NCBI GenBank assembly: GCA_040385245.1
Contig: JAZKHT010000007.1
Location: 310,001-374,000, forward strand
Length of the DNA: 64,000 nucleotides
Direction of reading: 5' to 3'
Origin: JAZKHT01 sp040385245
Lineage (GTDB): Bacteria > Pseudomonadota > Alphaproteobacteria > Rhodobacterales > Rhodobacteraceae
Shown: piece after piece, positions 8,298-17,029 of the stretch
How the letters are laid out: every line of letters starts with the position of its first letter
Numbering within the stretch: position 1 is the first letter of the stretch
Notes under the pieces: model-generated
What the model saw: the letters and a program-made list of their open reading frames with translations, nothing else
Databases searched by the model: none
What the model was told of the DNA's origin: nothing
Translations under genes and position numbers: made by a program

Positions 8298-9460
8298 TGA
8301 AATGGCGCGTTCCGGTCGGCGAATGGTCCGACCGGGCCGCGTTTATCCTCGGCGGCGGACCCAGTCTCGCCGAGGTCGATGTTGACGCGATCCGGGGTCG
8401 CGGTGCGGTCATCGCCGTCAACAATGCCGGATTTGATCTCGCCCCTTGGGCGGACGTGCTCTTCTTCGCGGATGGCCAGTCCCGCTGGTATGGCTGGAAT
8501 CGCGCCCGTCTGCCCGAATTCAAAGGGCCGCTGATCGTGACGCGGGCCGTGGTTCCGGAAGGTGATCCGCGCCTTCGCCAGGTGAAGTTTCTACCACGCG
8601 AGCCTCTGTCGCGAGATCCGGGCGGTTTGGCCGGTCACTGTGGCGGATCAAGCGCCATCAACCTCGCTTACCTCTTGGGCGCACGGGTGATCGTCCTTCT
8701 GGGCTTCGACATGCGCCCGGGAAACTGGCACGACAAGCACCGCCTGCCGACCCTGCCGGGCTGGCATCGCGACCGCTTCATCCCCGCGATCGAGCGCATG
8801 GCGCCGCATCTGGCCGCAGATGGGTGCCTTGTCTTGAACGCCACCAAGGGCAGCGCCCTGCGGTGCTTCCCTTCGGTCGATTTGCAGGAGTTGCTTGCGT
8901 TGGAAGACATCGCCCGGGCCGAGGCCGAAAAATACACGCGGATCTGGGAGTGCCCGGAATACCGCCGCCTCTCGCCGGGAATGCTGGAATGTGAGCGGGC
9001 CTTGGCTGTCTGCGAGATGCAGCGTGGTGAAAGCCTGACTGACTTCGGGGCTGGGACGTGTCGCGCAACCGAATGGTTTCAGGGGCAAGGGATCAGCGCC
9101 CTCGCCGTCGATCACGTCGACAATGCCCGCGAAACCTCGGTGCCTTTCGTCAATGCCTGCCTCTGGGACATGGCCGATCGGCTGGCCGTGACCGACTGGG
9201 GCTTTTGCTGCGACGTGATGGAACACATCCCGCCCGAAAAGGTGGGCAGCGTGCTGGATCAGATCCGCGCCTTGACGATGCGCGGCACCTATTTCCGCAT
9301 CGCCACCCGTCCCGATCAGATGGGGCGGCTGATCGGCAAGACGCTGCACCTGACGGTCAGGGGTGCCGAATGGTGGCGGCGGCAGATCGAGGCACGCTGG
9401 CTGACCGTCGATGTGATCGAGAAAACCGACCGTGACCTGATCGTAATGGCGAGGCCCTGA
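8297..9460 (+). CDS. Two-domain protein: DUF115-like N-terminus, SAM methyltransferase C-terminus
   Basis: A 387-residue protein with two apparent enzymatic domains. Residues 13-190 look like a DUF115/MptE-like Rossmann domain: FILGGGPSL (16-24), AVNNAGFDLAPWADVLFFADG (40-60), GHCGGSSAINLAYLLGA (113-129) and LLGFDM (134-139). Residues 225-387 resemble a class I methyltransferase: motif I DFGAGT (249-254), an acidic residue at 272, and CDVMEHIPP (305-313). The gene is wedged with 1-bp overlaps between the decoration protein and head-tail joining genes, so it is co-expressed with virion genes. Candidate substrates are a virion or cell-surface glycan or a small molecule. Function is inference; the domain split is moderately sure. 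Confidence 0.75.
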   Translation: MKWRVPVGEWSDRAAFILGGGPSLAEVDVDAIRGRGAVIAVNNAGFDLAPWADVLFFADGQSRWYGWNRARLPEFKGPLIVTRAVVPEGDPRLRQVKFLPREPLSRDPGGLAGHCGGSSAINLAYLLGARVIVLLGFDMRPGNWHDKHRLPTLPGWHRDRFIPAIERMAPHLAADGCLVLNATKGSALRCFPSVDLQELLALEDIARAEAEKYTRIWECPEYRRLSPGMLECERALAVCEMQRGESLTDFGAGTCRATEWFQGQGISALAVDHVDNARETSVPFVNACLWDMADRLAVTDWGFCCDVMEHIPPEKVGSVLDQIRALTMRGTYFRIATRPDQMGRLIGKTLHLTVRGAEWWRRQIEARWLTVDVIEKTDRDLIVMARP

Positions 9461-9461
9461 C

Positions 9462-9803
9462 ATGGATTTCAACTCGATGGTGCTGGGCCCGCTGCACGCG
9501 GTCTTCGGTGTGGACGCATCGCTTGTCACCGCAGGCGGCGCTGCGCACGCCCTGACCGCCATTGACCGCACCCGTGGCATCGAAGTGACCGAAGGTGCCA
9601 TTGGCATTGCCAGCGTGCGCCCTGCCGCAGGGGTGCGGGCCGCTGATCTGGTGACGCTCGGCGTTGACCTCGACGATCTGGACGGCGGCTCGATCACGCT
9701 GAACGGCGCGACCTGGTCGATCGACTACCACATTGAACGCCCGACGCCCTTCGGCGCCGAAGATGGTCAGGTCCTCCTGATCCTGACTGCCGGTGCTGCC
9801 TGA
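9462..9803 (+). CDS. Probable head-tail joining protein
   Basis: A 113-residue, beta-rich protein (ITLNGATWSIDYHIERPTPF near the C-terminus). Position after the head genes and before a tail-terminator-like protein matches the lambda FII/head-tail stopper slot. The C-terminal segment that recasts a coordinate-like property into DGQVLLILT resembles small head-tail joining proteins of Rhodobacterales prophages. The stop overlaps the next start (TGATG). Assignment is mainly by size, fold impression and synteny. Confidence 0.65.
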   Translation: MDFNSMVLGPLHAVFGVDASLVTAGGAAHALTAIDRTRGIEVTEGAIGIASVRPAAGVRAADLVTLGVDLDDLDGGSITLNGATWSIDYHIERPTPFGAEDGQVLLILTAGAA

Positions 9804-10243
9804 TGGACAAGCGCGAAGCCATTCTTGCCCGGTTGCTGACGATCGCGACCGCTGTGCCCGGAATCACGACAGCCGCGCGCAATGCTTTGAACCTGTCGCA
9901 AATCAAACTGCCCTCGATCGTGATCTTCGATGGTGACGAAGAGGCCCAAGCCGCCCCTTCAGCCACAAGGTCGGCATCGGCTCCCGTCTTGGTCTCGATG
10001 TCGCCGGAGATCGTCATTGCCGTCGCCGACACCAAAGCGCAGGTCGGCACGGTCTTGAACGGCTTCCGGTCGGCTCTGGTCAAGGCGATCCTGACCGACG
10101 CAACGCTGGCGGGCCTCGTCGCCGCCAACGGCGGAATTTCCTACCTCGGATGCTCGTCGGGCCTCGCGCGGTCCTCCGACATGGCGGGCGAATTGGGGGT
10201 CAACATGACCTTTCTTTACGTCTTGACCCCTTCGCAACTCTGA
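9803..10243 (+). CDS. Probable tail terminator / minor tail protein U-like
   Basis: A 146-residue protein starting with a helix (KREAILARLLTIATAVPG), as in tail-terminator proteins of the gpU type, then a beta strand (LPSIVIFDGDEEA), a conserved-looking MSPEIVIAV strand, and a helix before the C-terminal strand MTFLYVLTP. Its place directly before the tail tube gene fits a terminator that caps the growing tail. The identification is by synteny and secondary-structure pattern, not by a diagnostic motif. Confidence 0.65.
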   Translation: MDKREAILARLLTIATAVPGITTAARNALNLSQIKLPSIVIFDGDEEAQAAPSATRSASAPVLVSMSPEIVIAVADTKAQVGTVLNGFRSALVKAILTDATLAGLVAANGGISYLGCSSGLARSSDMAGELGVNMTFLYVLTPSQL

Positions 10244-10261
10244 CAATCAGGAGCTAGACAC

Positions 10262-10777
10262 ATGGTTGCTTCCCCTTCGGTTGAAAACCTCTACATCGGC
10301 AAAGGCACGATCACCTTTCAGGCCACGGGCGAGACCACGCCGCGCGCCTTGGGCGAGGTGCTGGAACTGGAAATCACGCCGACGATCGAGAAGCTCGATC
10401 ACTTCACGCGCACCACAGGTGTGCGGACGAAGGACAAGAGCATCGTGATCGAGAAGGCGTTGACGCTGCGCCTTGTGATGGAAGAATTCACCGCCGAAAA
10501 CGTGTCGCTACTCTTGCTGGGCACAACGACCACCAACACCGCAGGCGATGGCGTCGTCGAAATCTTTGACCAGAACACGGTTGAAGGTGTGCTCCGCTAC
10601 ACCGGCACCAACGAAGTCGGCCCGCAGCTCGACGTGGAGCTGTTGAACGTTTCCTTTAGCCCCTCCGGTTCGCTGAACCTTCTGGGCGACGAATGGGGCC
10701 AGATGGAACTGAGCGGCGAATGTCTCGTCGACGGCACCGGCAGCTTCGGCACTGTCACGGTGCGGGATCAGGCGTAA
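10262..10777 (+). CDS. Major tail tube protein
   Basis: A 171-residue protein behind a good AGGAG site. It is a beta-rich sequence with the segment LGEVLELEITPTIEKLDHF (about 34-52), then TKDKSIVIEKALTLRL and a glycine-bounded C-terminal strand pair, the pattern of siphovirus tail tube subunits. Hexameric rings of this protein stack on the tape measure to form the tail. It precedes the tail chaperone, which is the usual order. Its stop TAA shares a base with the next ATG. Confidence 0.8.
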   Translation: MVASPSVENLYIGKGTITFQATGETTPRALGEVLELEITPTIEKLDHFTRTTGVRTKDKSIVIEKALTLRLVMEEFTAENVSLLLLGTTTTNTAGDGVVEIFDQNTVEGVLRYTGTNEVGPQLDVELLNVSFSPSGSLNLLGDEWGQMELSGECLVDGTGSFGTVTVRDQA

Positions 10778-11160
10778 TGGCAAGCCTTCTCGACATCGCG
10801 CCTCTGAGCGCATCTGTGAATGTGCGCGGCACGCTAGTCGCAGTGACCGGCGTGTCGGCCAAGGGGATCGCTGGTCTCTTGCAGCGGTTCCCCGAATTGC
10901 GGGCGATGATGGTCGGCCGCACCGTCGCACCCGATCGCCTGATGGAAATGGGGGGCGATGCGGTGGCTGCTATCATCGCGGCCGGCACGGGCTTTCCGAG
11001 CAATCCCGAGGCCGAGGCATTCGCCGGGACACTCTTGATCGAAGAGCAGGCTGACCTGCTGTCGGCGATCATCGCGGTCACTCTTCCTCGTGGTGTCGGC
11101 CCTTTGGTCGAAAAGCTGTCAGGGATGGCGGCAAGCCTCGGCGACGGGGTCGCAGCATAA
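10777..11160 (+). CDS. Tail assembly chaperone, unshifted product
   Basis: A 127-residue protein from ATG 10777, overlapping the tube gene stop (TAATG). It is an acidic-helical protein with the segment AGLLQRFPELRAMMVGR near residues 28-44, typical of phage tail assembly chaperones (gpG-like). Such proteins coat the tape measure while the tube forms. A longer frame-shifted product is likely, see the entry ending at 11390. In-frame codons upstream (10693) belong to the tube gene and were not used. Confidence 0.8.
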   Translation: MASLLDIAPLSASVNVRGTLVAVTGVSAKGIAGLLQRFPELRAMMVGRTVAPDRLMEMGGDAVAAIIAAGTGFPSNPEAEAFAGTLLIEEQADLLSAIIAVTLPRGVGPLVEKLSGMAASLGDGVAA

Positions 11161-11390
11161 CCAAAGGCCCCGGCTATGAGCTGGCCGAGGCCATCGAAAG
11201 CCTGATCGCCTGGGGCCACTCGGCAGAGTCGGTCTGGTCCTACACGCCGCGGCAGATCGCGGGGTTTCTGGGGTTTGCGCAGATCCGTCAAAAGCGGGAA
11301 GCGGCCCGCGATCTTGCCATCAGTGCGATGGGCGCTCGCGGCGAGCAGCGCGACATCAACAAAAAGCTGAAAGAACTGGGGAAAGAATGA
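10777..11390 (+). CDS. Tail assembly chaperone, predicted -1 frameshift product (gpGT-like)
   Basis: The -1 frame is open from 11055 to TGA 11388-11390 and encodes an apparent second domain (GPGYELAEAIESLIAWGH, then helices ending INKKLKELGKE). It has no usable start codon of its own. The heptamer CCCTTTG at 11100-11106 is read in frame as C CCT TTG, a canonical X-XXY-YYZ slippery site. A -1 slip there would join the chaperone to this domain, producing about 203 residues. Lambda G/GT and many siphoviruses use the same device before the tape measure gene, which begins about 650 bp further on. The downstream domain normally recruits the tape measure. Confidence 0.7.
11100..11106 (+). promoter_or_regulatory. 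Slippery heptamer CCCTTTG for -1 frameshifting
   Basis: In the chaperone frame the codons are GGC CCT TTG; slipping back one base re-pairs both tRNAs as CCC and TTT. It is the only X-XXY-YYZ heptamer I found inside the 11055-11160 overlap where a shift is possible. A weaker alternative is the GAAAAG run at 11110-11115. Confidence 0.6.
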
Positions 11391-12043
11391 GCCTCAAGAT
11401 CGCCTTTCAATTTGCCAAGGGCGAATTCGATGAGGCGATGCAGGACATTCTCACCCCGATCGCCGAGGCGGGCACGGCGGCGATCCGCAAGGCAGGCGAC
11501 CAGGTCAAGGTAAAGGCGCGCGGCAATATCGCGGCAGCCGGGTTTTCCAAGCGCTGGCAGAACGCGCTGCGGGTCGATGTCTACCCAAAGAAAGGCGTGT
11601 CCGCTTCTGCGGCCGCGCACATCTACCACGCGATCCCTTATGCCCATGTCTTCGAAGATGGTGCCTCGATCGCGGGCAAGCCCTACCTCTGGATACCGCT
11701 GGCCTCGACGCCCAAGAAACTCGGACGTAAGAAGCTCACCCCGGAGCGGTTCGAAGCTGAAATTGGCCAGCTTTTCACCCTGCGTCGACCTGGGAAAAAC
11801 CCGCTTCTGGTCGCGCGGATGCGTGTGCCTATCGCAGAAGCCAAAAAGGGGCCGCCCTATCGCGTACGCATGTCGGCTTTGAAAAGAGGCGGTCAGGCTG
11901 GTGGTGGAAGCTATGTGACTGTGCCGATCTTTGTGGGCATCAAGGTGGTGAACATCGCGAAGAAATTCGCGATCCGGCAGGCCGTTCAAGAGGCCGCCGA
12001 CGACCTGCCGCGCCTGTATCTCGAAAACCTGAAGGTGGAATGA
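11387..12043 (+). CDS. Phage tail-region protein, DUF6441-like
   Basis: A 218-residue basic protein whose ATG overlaps the frame-shifted chaperone stop (ATGA). It contains a central segment YHAIPYAHVFEDGASIAGKPY and a C-terminal helical part. The combination (a helix, a histidine-rich beta core, a proline/lysine loop) resembles the DUF6441 family of Rhodobacterales prophages; I am not certain of that name. Between the tail chaperone and tape measure it may act in tail completion. No enzymatic motif is visible. Confidence 0.6.
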   Translation: MSLKIAFQFAKGEFDEAMQDILTPIAEAGTAAIRKAGDQVKVKARGNIAAAGFSKRWQNALRVDVYPKKGVSASAAAHIYHAIPYAHVFEDGASIAGKPYLWIPLASTPKKLGRKKLTPERFEAEIGQLFTLRRPGKNPLLVARMRVPIAEAKKGPPYRVRMSALKRGGQAGGGSYVTVPIFVGIKVVNIAKKFAIRQAVQEAADDLPRLYLENLKVE

Positions 12044-14389
12044 ATGGCCCGCAAGACCATCAGTCAGCGCATTGCCCTTGATGGGGGCAAGGAAATTGCC
12101 GACGAGCTGAAGAAGCTCGGTGCTGCTGGCGAAAAGGCTTTCGATCAGATTGCTGACGCGGCGAAAAAGGCCGGTTCGCCTGGCGCGCAATTGGCGAAAT
12201 CTCTGCAAAACCTACGTCGGGAATTCGCAACGTTGGGTGCCGCTGGACAGAAGCTCCGGAGCGATCTGAACAACCTAGGGTCTGCCTTCGGGACTGTCGC
12301 TGCCCGCTCCGGTATCGCGATCGCCGCTGTCACCGGCGCGGCCGTCGGTTTGGTGAAATTTACGAAGGCCGGCACGGATGCGGTTGATGCAGCCAATGAG
12401 CAAGCCCAAGCCGTTGGTCTCTCGATCCAGTCCTACACGGAACTGCGCTTCGCGGCGGAACAGTCGGGTGCTTCGCAAGAAACGTTCGGTAAGGCGATCA
12501 ACAAGCTTAACAGTCTCATTGTCGATGCCGCCTCAGGTAACGAAAAAGCCGCCGAAAAATTCACTGCCCTGGGGATCAGCCTCACGGATTTACAGGGCAA
12601 CCTGAAACCGACGGAGGCAGTGTTTGCGGAGCTCGCCGACCGCTTTGCCGGCATGCCGGACGGTGCGGCTAAATCAGCGCTGGCGATTGACCTGCTCGGA
12701 GCGAGGGCCGTCTCGCTGATCCCACTTTTGAACGCGGGTTCGAAAGGCATTTTGGATTTTCGAAAAGAAGCCCAACGCCTGGGTGTGACCCTGACCGATG
12801 CGGACAAGAATACTGCCGATGCGTTTGGCGACACTGTGGATGCGGTTGGGGTTGCGGCTGGTGCGTTGAGAACAGAGCTTGCTCTTATCTTTGCGCCTGC
12901 GCTGACTGAAGCGGGTCGTGCCTTCATCGAGGTGATCACCCAGAACAGCAAAGCTATTCAGGATTTTGCGTCCAGTGCCCTCGCAAGGGTGACTCCGCTG
13001 ATCAAAGATTTCGTGAACGCTCTGTCAGGCAACGATGCGGCGGTCCAGAGCCGTTGGGTAATTGATGCACGAGAAGCCGTGATCGGCTTCGGGGAAGCCG
13101 TCAACACCGCAGTGATGAGCGTCATAATTCCGGCTTTCACGCTTTTGACAGATGCCGCAACAGTGGTTGCCGAAGCATTCAACGGCATCTTCGGCACTGA
13201 TTTCACCGGTCAAGAGCTACTGGTCACCGCAAGCATTGTGAAGCTGATCGGTGGTTTTGAACTCTTGGGCGCAGCGATCGCGGTTGGCATCTCTTCGGTC
13301 AAACTTGCAGTCGCAGCATTCGGCTTGCTCGGCCCGGCAACGACGGTGATCATCACAGCCTTCGGGCTTCTTGGTCCATTGTTCACGACCGTCGGCACAG
13401 CCCTTGCTGCTCTGGTCGGATGGCCCGCTCTGATCATTGCCGGGATCGTGGCAGCGGGAATTCTGATCTACAAATTCTGGGATGAAATCGTCGCGGGCGC
13501 AAAGATGGCGCTCGGGTTGGTGGTCGACGTTTTCAAGGGCGCAGGAAAGCTCATAGCAGCTGGTCTTACCCTTGGCCTCGATGCCGTAAAATTCGTGTGG
13601 AACGGGTTGGTCGCCGGGGCTAAGGGCGCTTGGTCCCTTCTGATGGATGGTTTCCGGGGGGTTTGGGATTACATCACCAACGGGTTCAACAGCCTCGTCG
13701 GTGCGATAGATCGCGCGATCAGCCGCATCAAGTCGATCATCGCCTCGATCAAGTCCGCCCTTAAATCGGCGATCTCGAGCGCTGAAGGTAGTGGGGTCAG
13801 CTATGGCTCAACCTCCTATTTTGCCGAAGGTGGCCGCGTGCGCGGACCCGGCACCGGCACCAGCGACAGCATCGTTGCCCGACTGTCGAACGGCGAGTTT
13901 GTCAACCGCACGGCGTCGGTTCGCTATTACGGTGCAGAGTTGTTCGACGCTCTCAACAAGATGCGCATCCCGCGTGATCGGCTCGCCGCAGCGCTGCGCG
14001 CGATCAAGGGCGGCGGCGCAGCCTTCCGGCAGGGCGGCGTGGTGAAAGGTGGGCGGGATGTTCCGGCTTTTGCGACCGGAGGGCTGGTCAGCTTGCGCCA
14101 GATCGAGATCCCGCGCTTCGCAATGGGTGGCCTTGCAACTGGTGACTTTGCTGCGCTGCCTGCGGCTCTGCTGGAAAGCCTGACCGCAGGTATGGGCATG
14201 AAGGGTCCGACATTCGGCGAGCCTGCTGTCGCGCCCGCACGCCCCGCAGGACGGCCGCTGTCGCTGACCATTGGAGACCAGATCATCGAGGGCCTGACCG
14301 CGACTGATGATGCCGTGCAGCAACTGTCGCGCGCAGCCGCCAACCGCAGCCTTCGCAGCTTGGGCCGCGCGCCGGGGTGGACAGCATGA
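12044..14389 (+). CDS. Tail tape measure protein
   Basis: A 781-residue protein, the longest tail gene. Residues 1-80 are charged and helical, residues 85-110 are a hydrophobic segment, and residues 120-270 match the usual tape-measure N-terminal domain (VGLSIQSYTELRFAAEQSGA; FKALGISLTDLQG-type segment). A cluster of hydrophobic helices around residues 380-500 is likely the membrane-active part that helps DNA enter the cell. The C-terminus is Gly/Arg-rich with FAEGG and FATGG repeats. The start directly abuts the previous stop (TGAATG). Its length sets tail length. Confidence 0.9.
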   Translation: MARKTISQRIALDGGKEIADELKKLGAAGEKAFDQIADAAKKAGSPGAQLAKSLQNLRREFATLGAAGQKLRSDLNNLGSAFGTVAARSGIAIAAVTGAAVGLVKFTKAGTDAVDAANEQAQAVGLSIQSYTELRFAAEQSGASQETFGKAINKLNSLIVDAASGNEKAAEKFTALGISLTDLQGNLKPTEAVFAELADRFAGMPDGAAKSALAIDLLGARAVSLIPLLNAGSKGILDFRKEAQRLGVTLTDADKNTADAFGDTVDAVGVAAGALRTELALIFAPALTEAGRAFIEVITQNSKAIQDFASSALARVTPLIKDFVNALSGNDAAVQSRWVIDAREAVIGFGEAVNTAVMSVIIPAFTLLTDAATVVAEAFNGIFGTDFTGQELLVTASIVKLIGGFELLGAAIAVGISSVKLAVAAFGLLGPATTVIITAFGLLGPLFTTVGTALAALVGWPALIIAGIVAAGILIYKFWDEIVAGAKMALGLVVDVFKGAGKLIAAGLTLGLDAVKFVWNGLVAGAKGAWSLLMDGFRGVWDYITNGFNSLVGAIDRAISRIKSIIASIKSALKSAISSAEGSGVSYGSTSYFAEGGRVRGPGTGTSDSIVARLSNGEFVNRTASVRYYGAELFDALNKMRIPRDRLAAALRAIKGGGAAFRQGGVVKGGRDVPAFATGGLVSLRQIEIPRFAMGGLATGDFAALPAALLESLTAGMGMKGPTFGEPAVAPARPAGRPLSLTIGDQIIEGLTATDDAVQQLSRAAANRSLRSLGRAPGWTA

Positions 14390-14814
14390 CCGACACCCTT
14401 CTGACCATCGTCGGGGTCGGCCTCACCCCCTACAGCGCGCGCGGCCTGTCCCAGACCTTGGAACCCATCTCGCAGGCCGCGTCCATGCGCCGGACGGTCA
14501 ACGGCTCCCTGATCGATCTGAGCGCGCCAGAGTTTCGCAAATACCAGTCGCAGATTCGCTGCAACGATCTCGACGCTCCCGCGCTGGACGGTGTTTGGCC
14601 GGGTCAGTTGGTGACGGTCGATTGCGTGGCAGAACTGTCCTACCTGACCTCCGGCGGATCGCCGGCGCGCACGGTGGTGTCCGGCTCGTCGCGCACCGTT
14701 GGCAGCTACACCTTTTACCGCCCGCAACTGTCCATGCGGATCACTGGCTTCCAGACCCAATACGATGAATGGGGCGCGGAAGTCGGTTGGTCCCTCGATC
14801 TGGAAGAGGCGTGA
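14386..14814 (+). CDS. Phage tail protein (distal tail region)
   Basis: A 142-residue protein with ATG 14386 overlapping the tape measure stop. Beta-strand-rich, with paired segments (RTVNGSLIDLSAPEFRKYQS; SYTFYRPQLSMRITGFQTQYDEWGAE). The position after the tape measure suits a distal tail or hub-adjacent protein. I cannot name a family. Its stop overlaps the next start (TGATG). Confidence 0.6.
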   Translation: MTDTLLTIVGVGLTPYSARGLSQTLEPISQAASMRRTVNGSLIDLSAPEFRKYQSQIRCNDLDAPALDGVWPGQLVTVDCVAELSYLTSGGSPARTVVSGSSRTVGSYTFYRPQLSMRITGFQTQYDEWGAEVGWSLDLEEA

Positions 14815-16541
14815 TGTTTTATTTCGCCTGGGTCGACCCGACCGACACCGAATTTGACATCGCCTTCGCCCGCAACGACGAAGACATTCTGTCGCTGAAG
14901 GTGGATCACGACGAGGCTGGCGCGGCGGGACTGACCATCGAGATCAAGAACCCGCGCATCGGTCTCTTGCACCCCACCCGCAAACGGTGGGCGTGGCTGT
15001 CATGGGATGGCGAAACAGGCGTCGATCCGCTGTTCTTTGGCAAGCTGGTCGGCGTGCCCGACAGGGCAAAGGACGAAGTGATCCGCTTGACGTTGGTCGC
15101 GATCCCGTTGGATTTTGTGGCGCAGAAGGAAGCCGTGGCCGATGCCCTGCGCGTGCTGCCGTGGTTTGATCCTGTCTGGATTGCTGCCGATCGTCGCGCA
15201 GATCCTGACCTGGTCCTTGAAGCGCGCACCAGCCACTGGCACATCGATCGGATCACCCATGTGGTCACCGCCTCGGACATCGCTGTCGGAGAGGCAGGGA
15301 CAATCGACATCGGTGGCGATTTCTTTCGGGACAGTCTCGACTTGCGCTACACCCAGATGCCCGCACGCAAGGTGAGGGTTTCGGCAGAGATGTCCTGGGC
15401 GCAGGTTGCCGACGGCGAGGTCGACATCACGCGAACTCTCACAGACGCCTTTGTCGCGGTAGGCACTACCCGGATGAACACCGTCTCGAGCTATACCGGC
15501 GAAGGGCTGGTGCGGGACTGGCCGCAGCCTGGCACGCGCATCGAGGGCGGTTGGTCGGTCGGATCTGTGCGGCTCGACCGGATCGACGGCGTGCGCGTTC
15601 CATCCTCGGGCATGATCGCCAACACGCCATCTACAAGCCGGATTTATTTTCCCCTCTGGGTGATCCAGCCGAACATGACCCTGCGCTATGATGTGTCCCG
15701 CTCGCGCGTTGAAGGGGTGACGTTCACACTCGAAGCCAACACCCAAGCCCTGATCACTGAGCCGGACGAAGACGACATCATCGACATCAGCCTGCAAAGT
15801 TCTGCCGCCTCTCAGGCGATCGACGGCGCACTGCCGATCGGTGATGTGCGGCGGCGCAGCTATTTCCAGACCGATCGCGGCTTGCAGAGCATCGAGAACC
15901 TGGTGCTGCGCGCTCGGGCGCAGCTCGTGGCCCGCGCCCGCGCCGTCCAGGTCGTGGCCGAGGTGCCCTTTGCCACAGCCGTGGCACTGTCCTGCCGTCA
16001 CAGCCTGACCCTTGCAGATGATCGCCTGCCCGGTGGCGAGGCGACCGGCAAGGTGGTTGGCTACAGCTTCAGTGCCAACGGTGATCGGGGACTTCTGTCG
16101 GGATCTGTGACGATCGCTTGCTCAATCGGCGAAGGCGGCACGATCACCCCGGATGCGGGTGTGCCGGGCTATGTCGAGACGGGCTATGTTGCCGACGGCT
16201 GGCAGGCTTACAGCGGCGGCGAGGCCCTTCTGTCTTCGGGCGATGTGGCGCTGAGCTACTTCGGTGGCGTGCCGATCGCAGACGACGGGATCAGCTTCCC
16301 GATCGTCGATGTCGGCCAGGCGGTGCTGTCCTGCACGGTTGCCAATGGGCAGACCGCCCAAGAGGCAAAGCTTGCAGAACGCACCGCAGGGGCCGCTGCC
16401 TCTGCGACCGCTTTGAACACCGTTCCGACGACGATCGAGCTTGAACTGGCGTCGATCGACCGACTGTCTTTCCGCACGGATTACGCCCTGACACTTTCGA
16501 TGCTGGCAATTCCGAAAACCATTGATCTGGGGGCCGCATGA
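14814..16541 (+). CDS. Large tail protein, probable baseplate hub
   Basis: A 575-residue protein from ATG 14814; the in-frame codons upstream lie inside the preceding gene. The N-terminus (FYFAWVDPTDTEF ... ARNDEDILSLKVDHDEAG) followed by FFGKLVGVPDRAKDEVIRL resembles hub proteins of the gp27/gpD kind that hold the tail tip and spike. Later parts are long beta domains (residues 300-575). The position after the distal tail gene supports a baseplate hub. A call finer than 'tail tip structural protein' is inference. Confidence 0.65.
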   Translation: MFYFAWVDPTDTEFDIAFARNDEDILSLKVDHDEAGAAGLTIEIKNPRIGLLHPTRKRWAWLSWDGETGVDPLFFGKLVGVPDRAKDEVIRLTLVAIPLDFVAQKEAVADALRVLPWFDPVWIAADRRADPDLVLEARTSHWHIDRITHVVTASDIAVGEAGTIDIGGDFFRDSLDLRYTQMPARKVRVSAEMSWAQVADGEVDITRTLTDAFVAVGTTRMNTVSSYTGEGLVRDWPQPGTRIEGGWSVGSVRLDRIDGVRVPSSGMIANTPSTSRIYFPLWVIQPNMTLRYDVSRSRVEGVTFTLEANTQALITEPDEDDIIDISLQSSAASQAIDGALPIGDVRRRSYFQTDRGLQSIENLVLRARAQLVARARAVQVVAEVPFATAVALSCRHSLTLADDRLPGGEATGKVVGYSFSANGDRGLLSGSVTIACSIGEGGTITPDAGVPGYVETGYVADGWQAYSGGEALLSSGDVALSYFGGVPIADDGISFPIVDVGQAVLSCTVANGQTAQEAKLAERTAGAAASATALNTVPTTIELELASIDRLSFRTDYALTLSMLAIPKTIDLGAA

Positions 16542-17029
16542 CAACCGCGAGCCTCGAAAGCATCATCCGACCCTTTGTGGTGATCGAGAGCCGTCCGCAG
16601 GTCACCGTGGCGCCGCAGCCGATCACGGATCTGGAAGAGATCGAGGCGATCATTCTTGTCTGGGGGCGCGCTGCCAACTTCATCATCCCGGGCAGTCAGC
16701 TGGATCGGCCGATCGTCCAGATCATCAACAATCCGGTCGTGCCGGGCGGCAGTCTGTCGGAAGACATCACACAACAGCTGATCGACTTCGAAAACCGGAT
16801 CAATGGTCTCGAAGATCGCGACACACCCTTTGAAGATACGCCCTTCGAATACACCGAAATCGGCCGGACGACCGAAACGGTGCGGGTCTACAACCCGGTC
16901 GAGGCCGAGGCGGTGCCGGTGGAATCGGAACGCACACAGTGGGTCGATGTGGAGCGGATCGTGACGATTACCTTCCGCTCACCAACCGGCGAGGCGTGGA
17001 CGTTCAACTTGGATCACGGTGGCAGCTGA
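16538..17029 (+). CDS. Tail-associated protein of unknown function
   Basis: A 163-residue acidic protein with ATG overlapping the previous stop (ATGA). A strand-rich N-terminus is followed by an acidic helix (SEDITQQLIDFENRINGLED) and a C-terminal beta region. It is part of a chain of overlapping genes encoding the tail tip, so it is probably a structural or adaptor component. No family recognised. Confidence 0.55.
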   Translation: MTTASLESIIRPFVVIESRPQVTVAPQPITDLEEIEAIILVWGRAANFIIPGSQLDRPIVQIINNPVVPGGSLSEDITQQLIDFENRINGLEDRDTPFEDTPFEYTEIGRTTETVRVYNPVEAEAVPVESERTQWVDVERIVTITFRSPTGEAWTFNLDHGGS

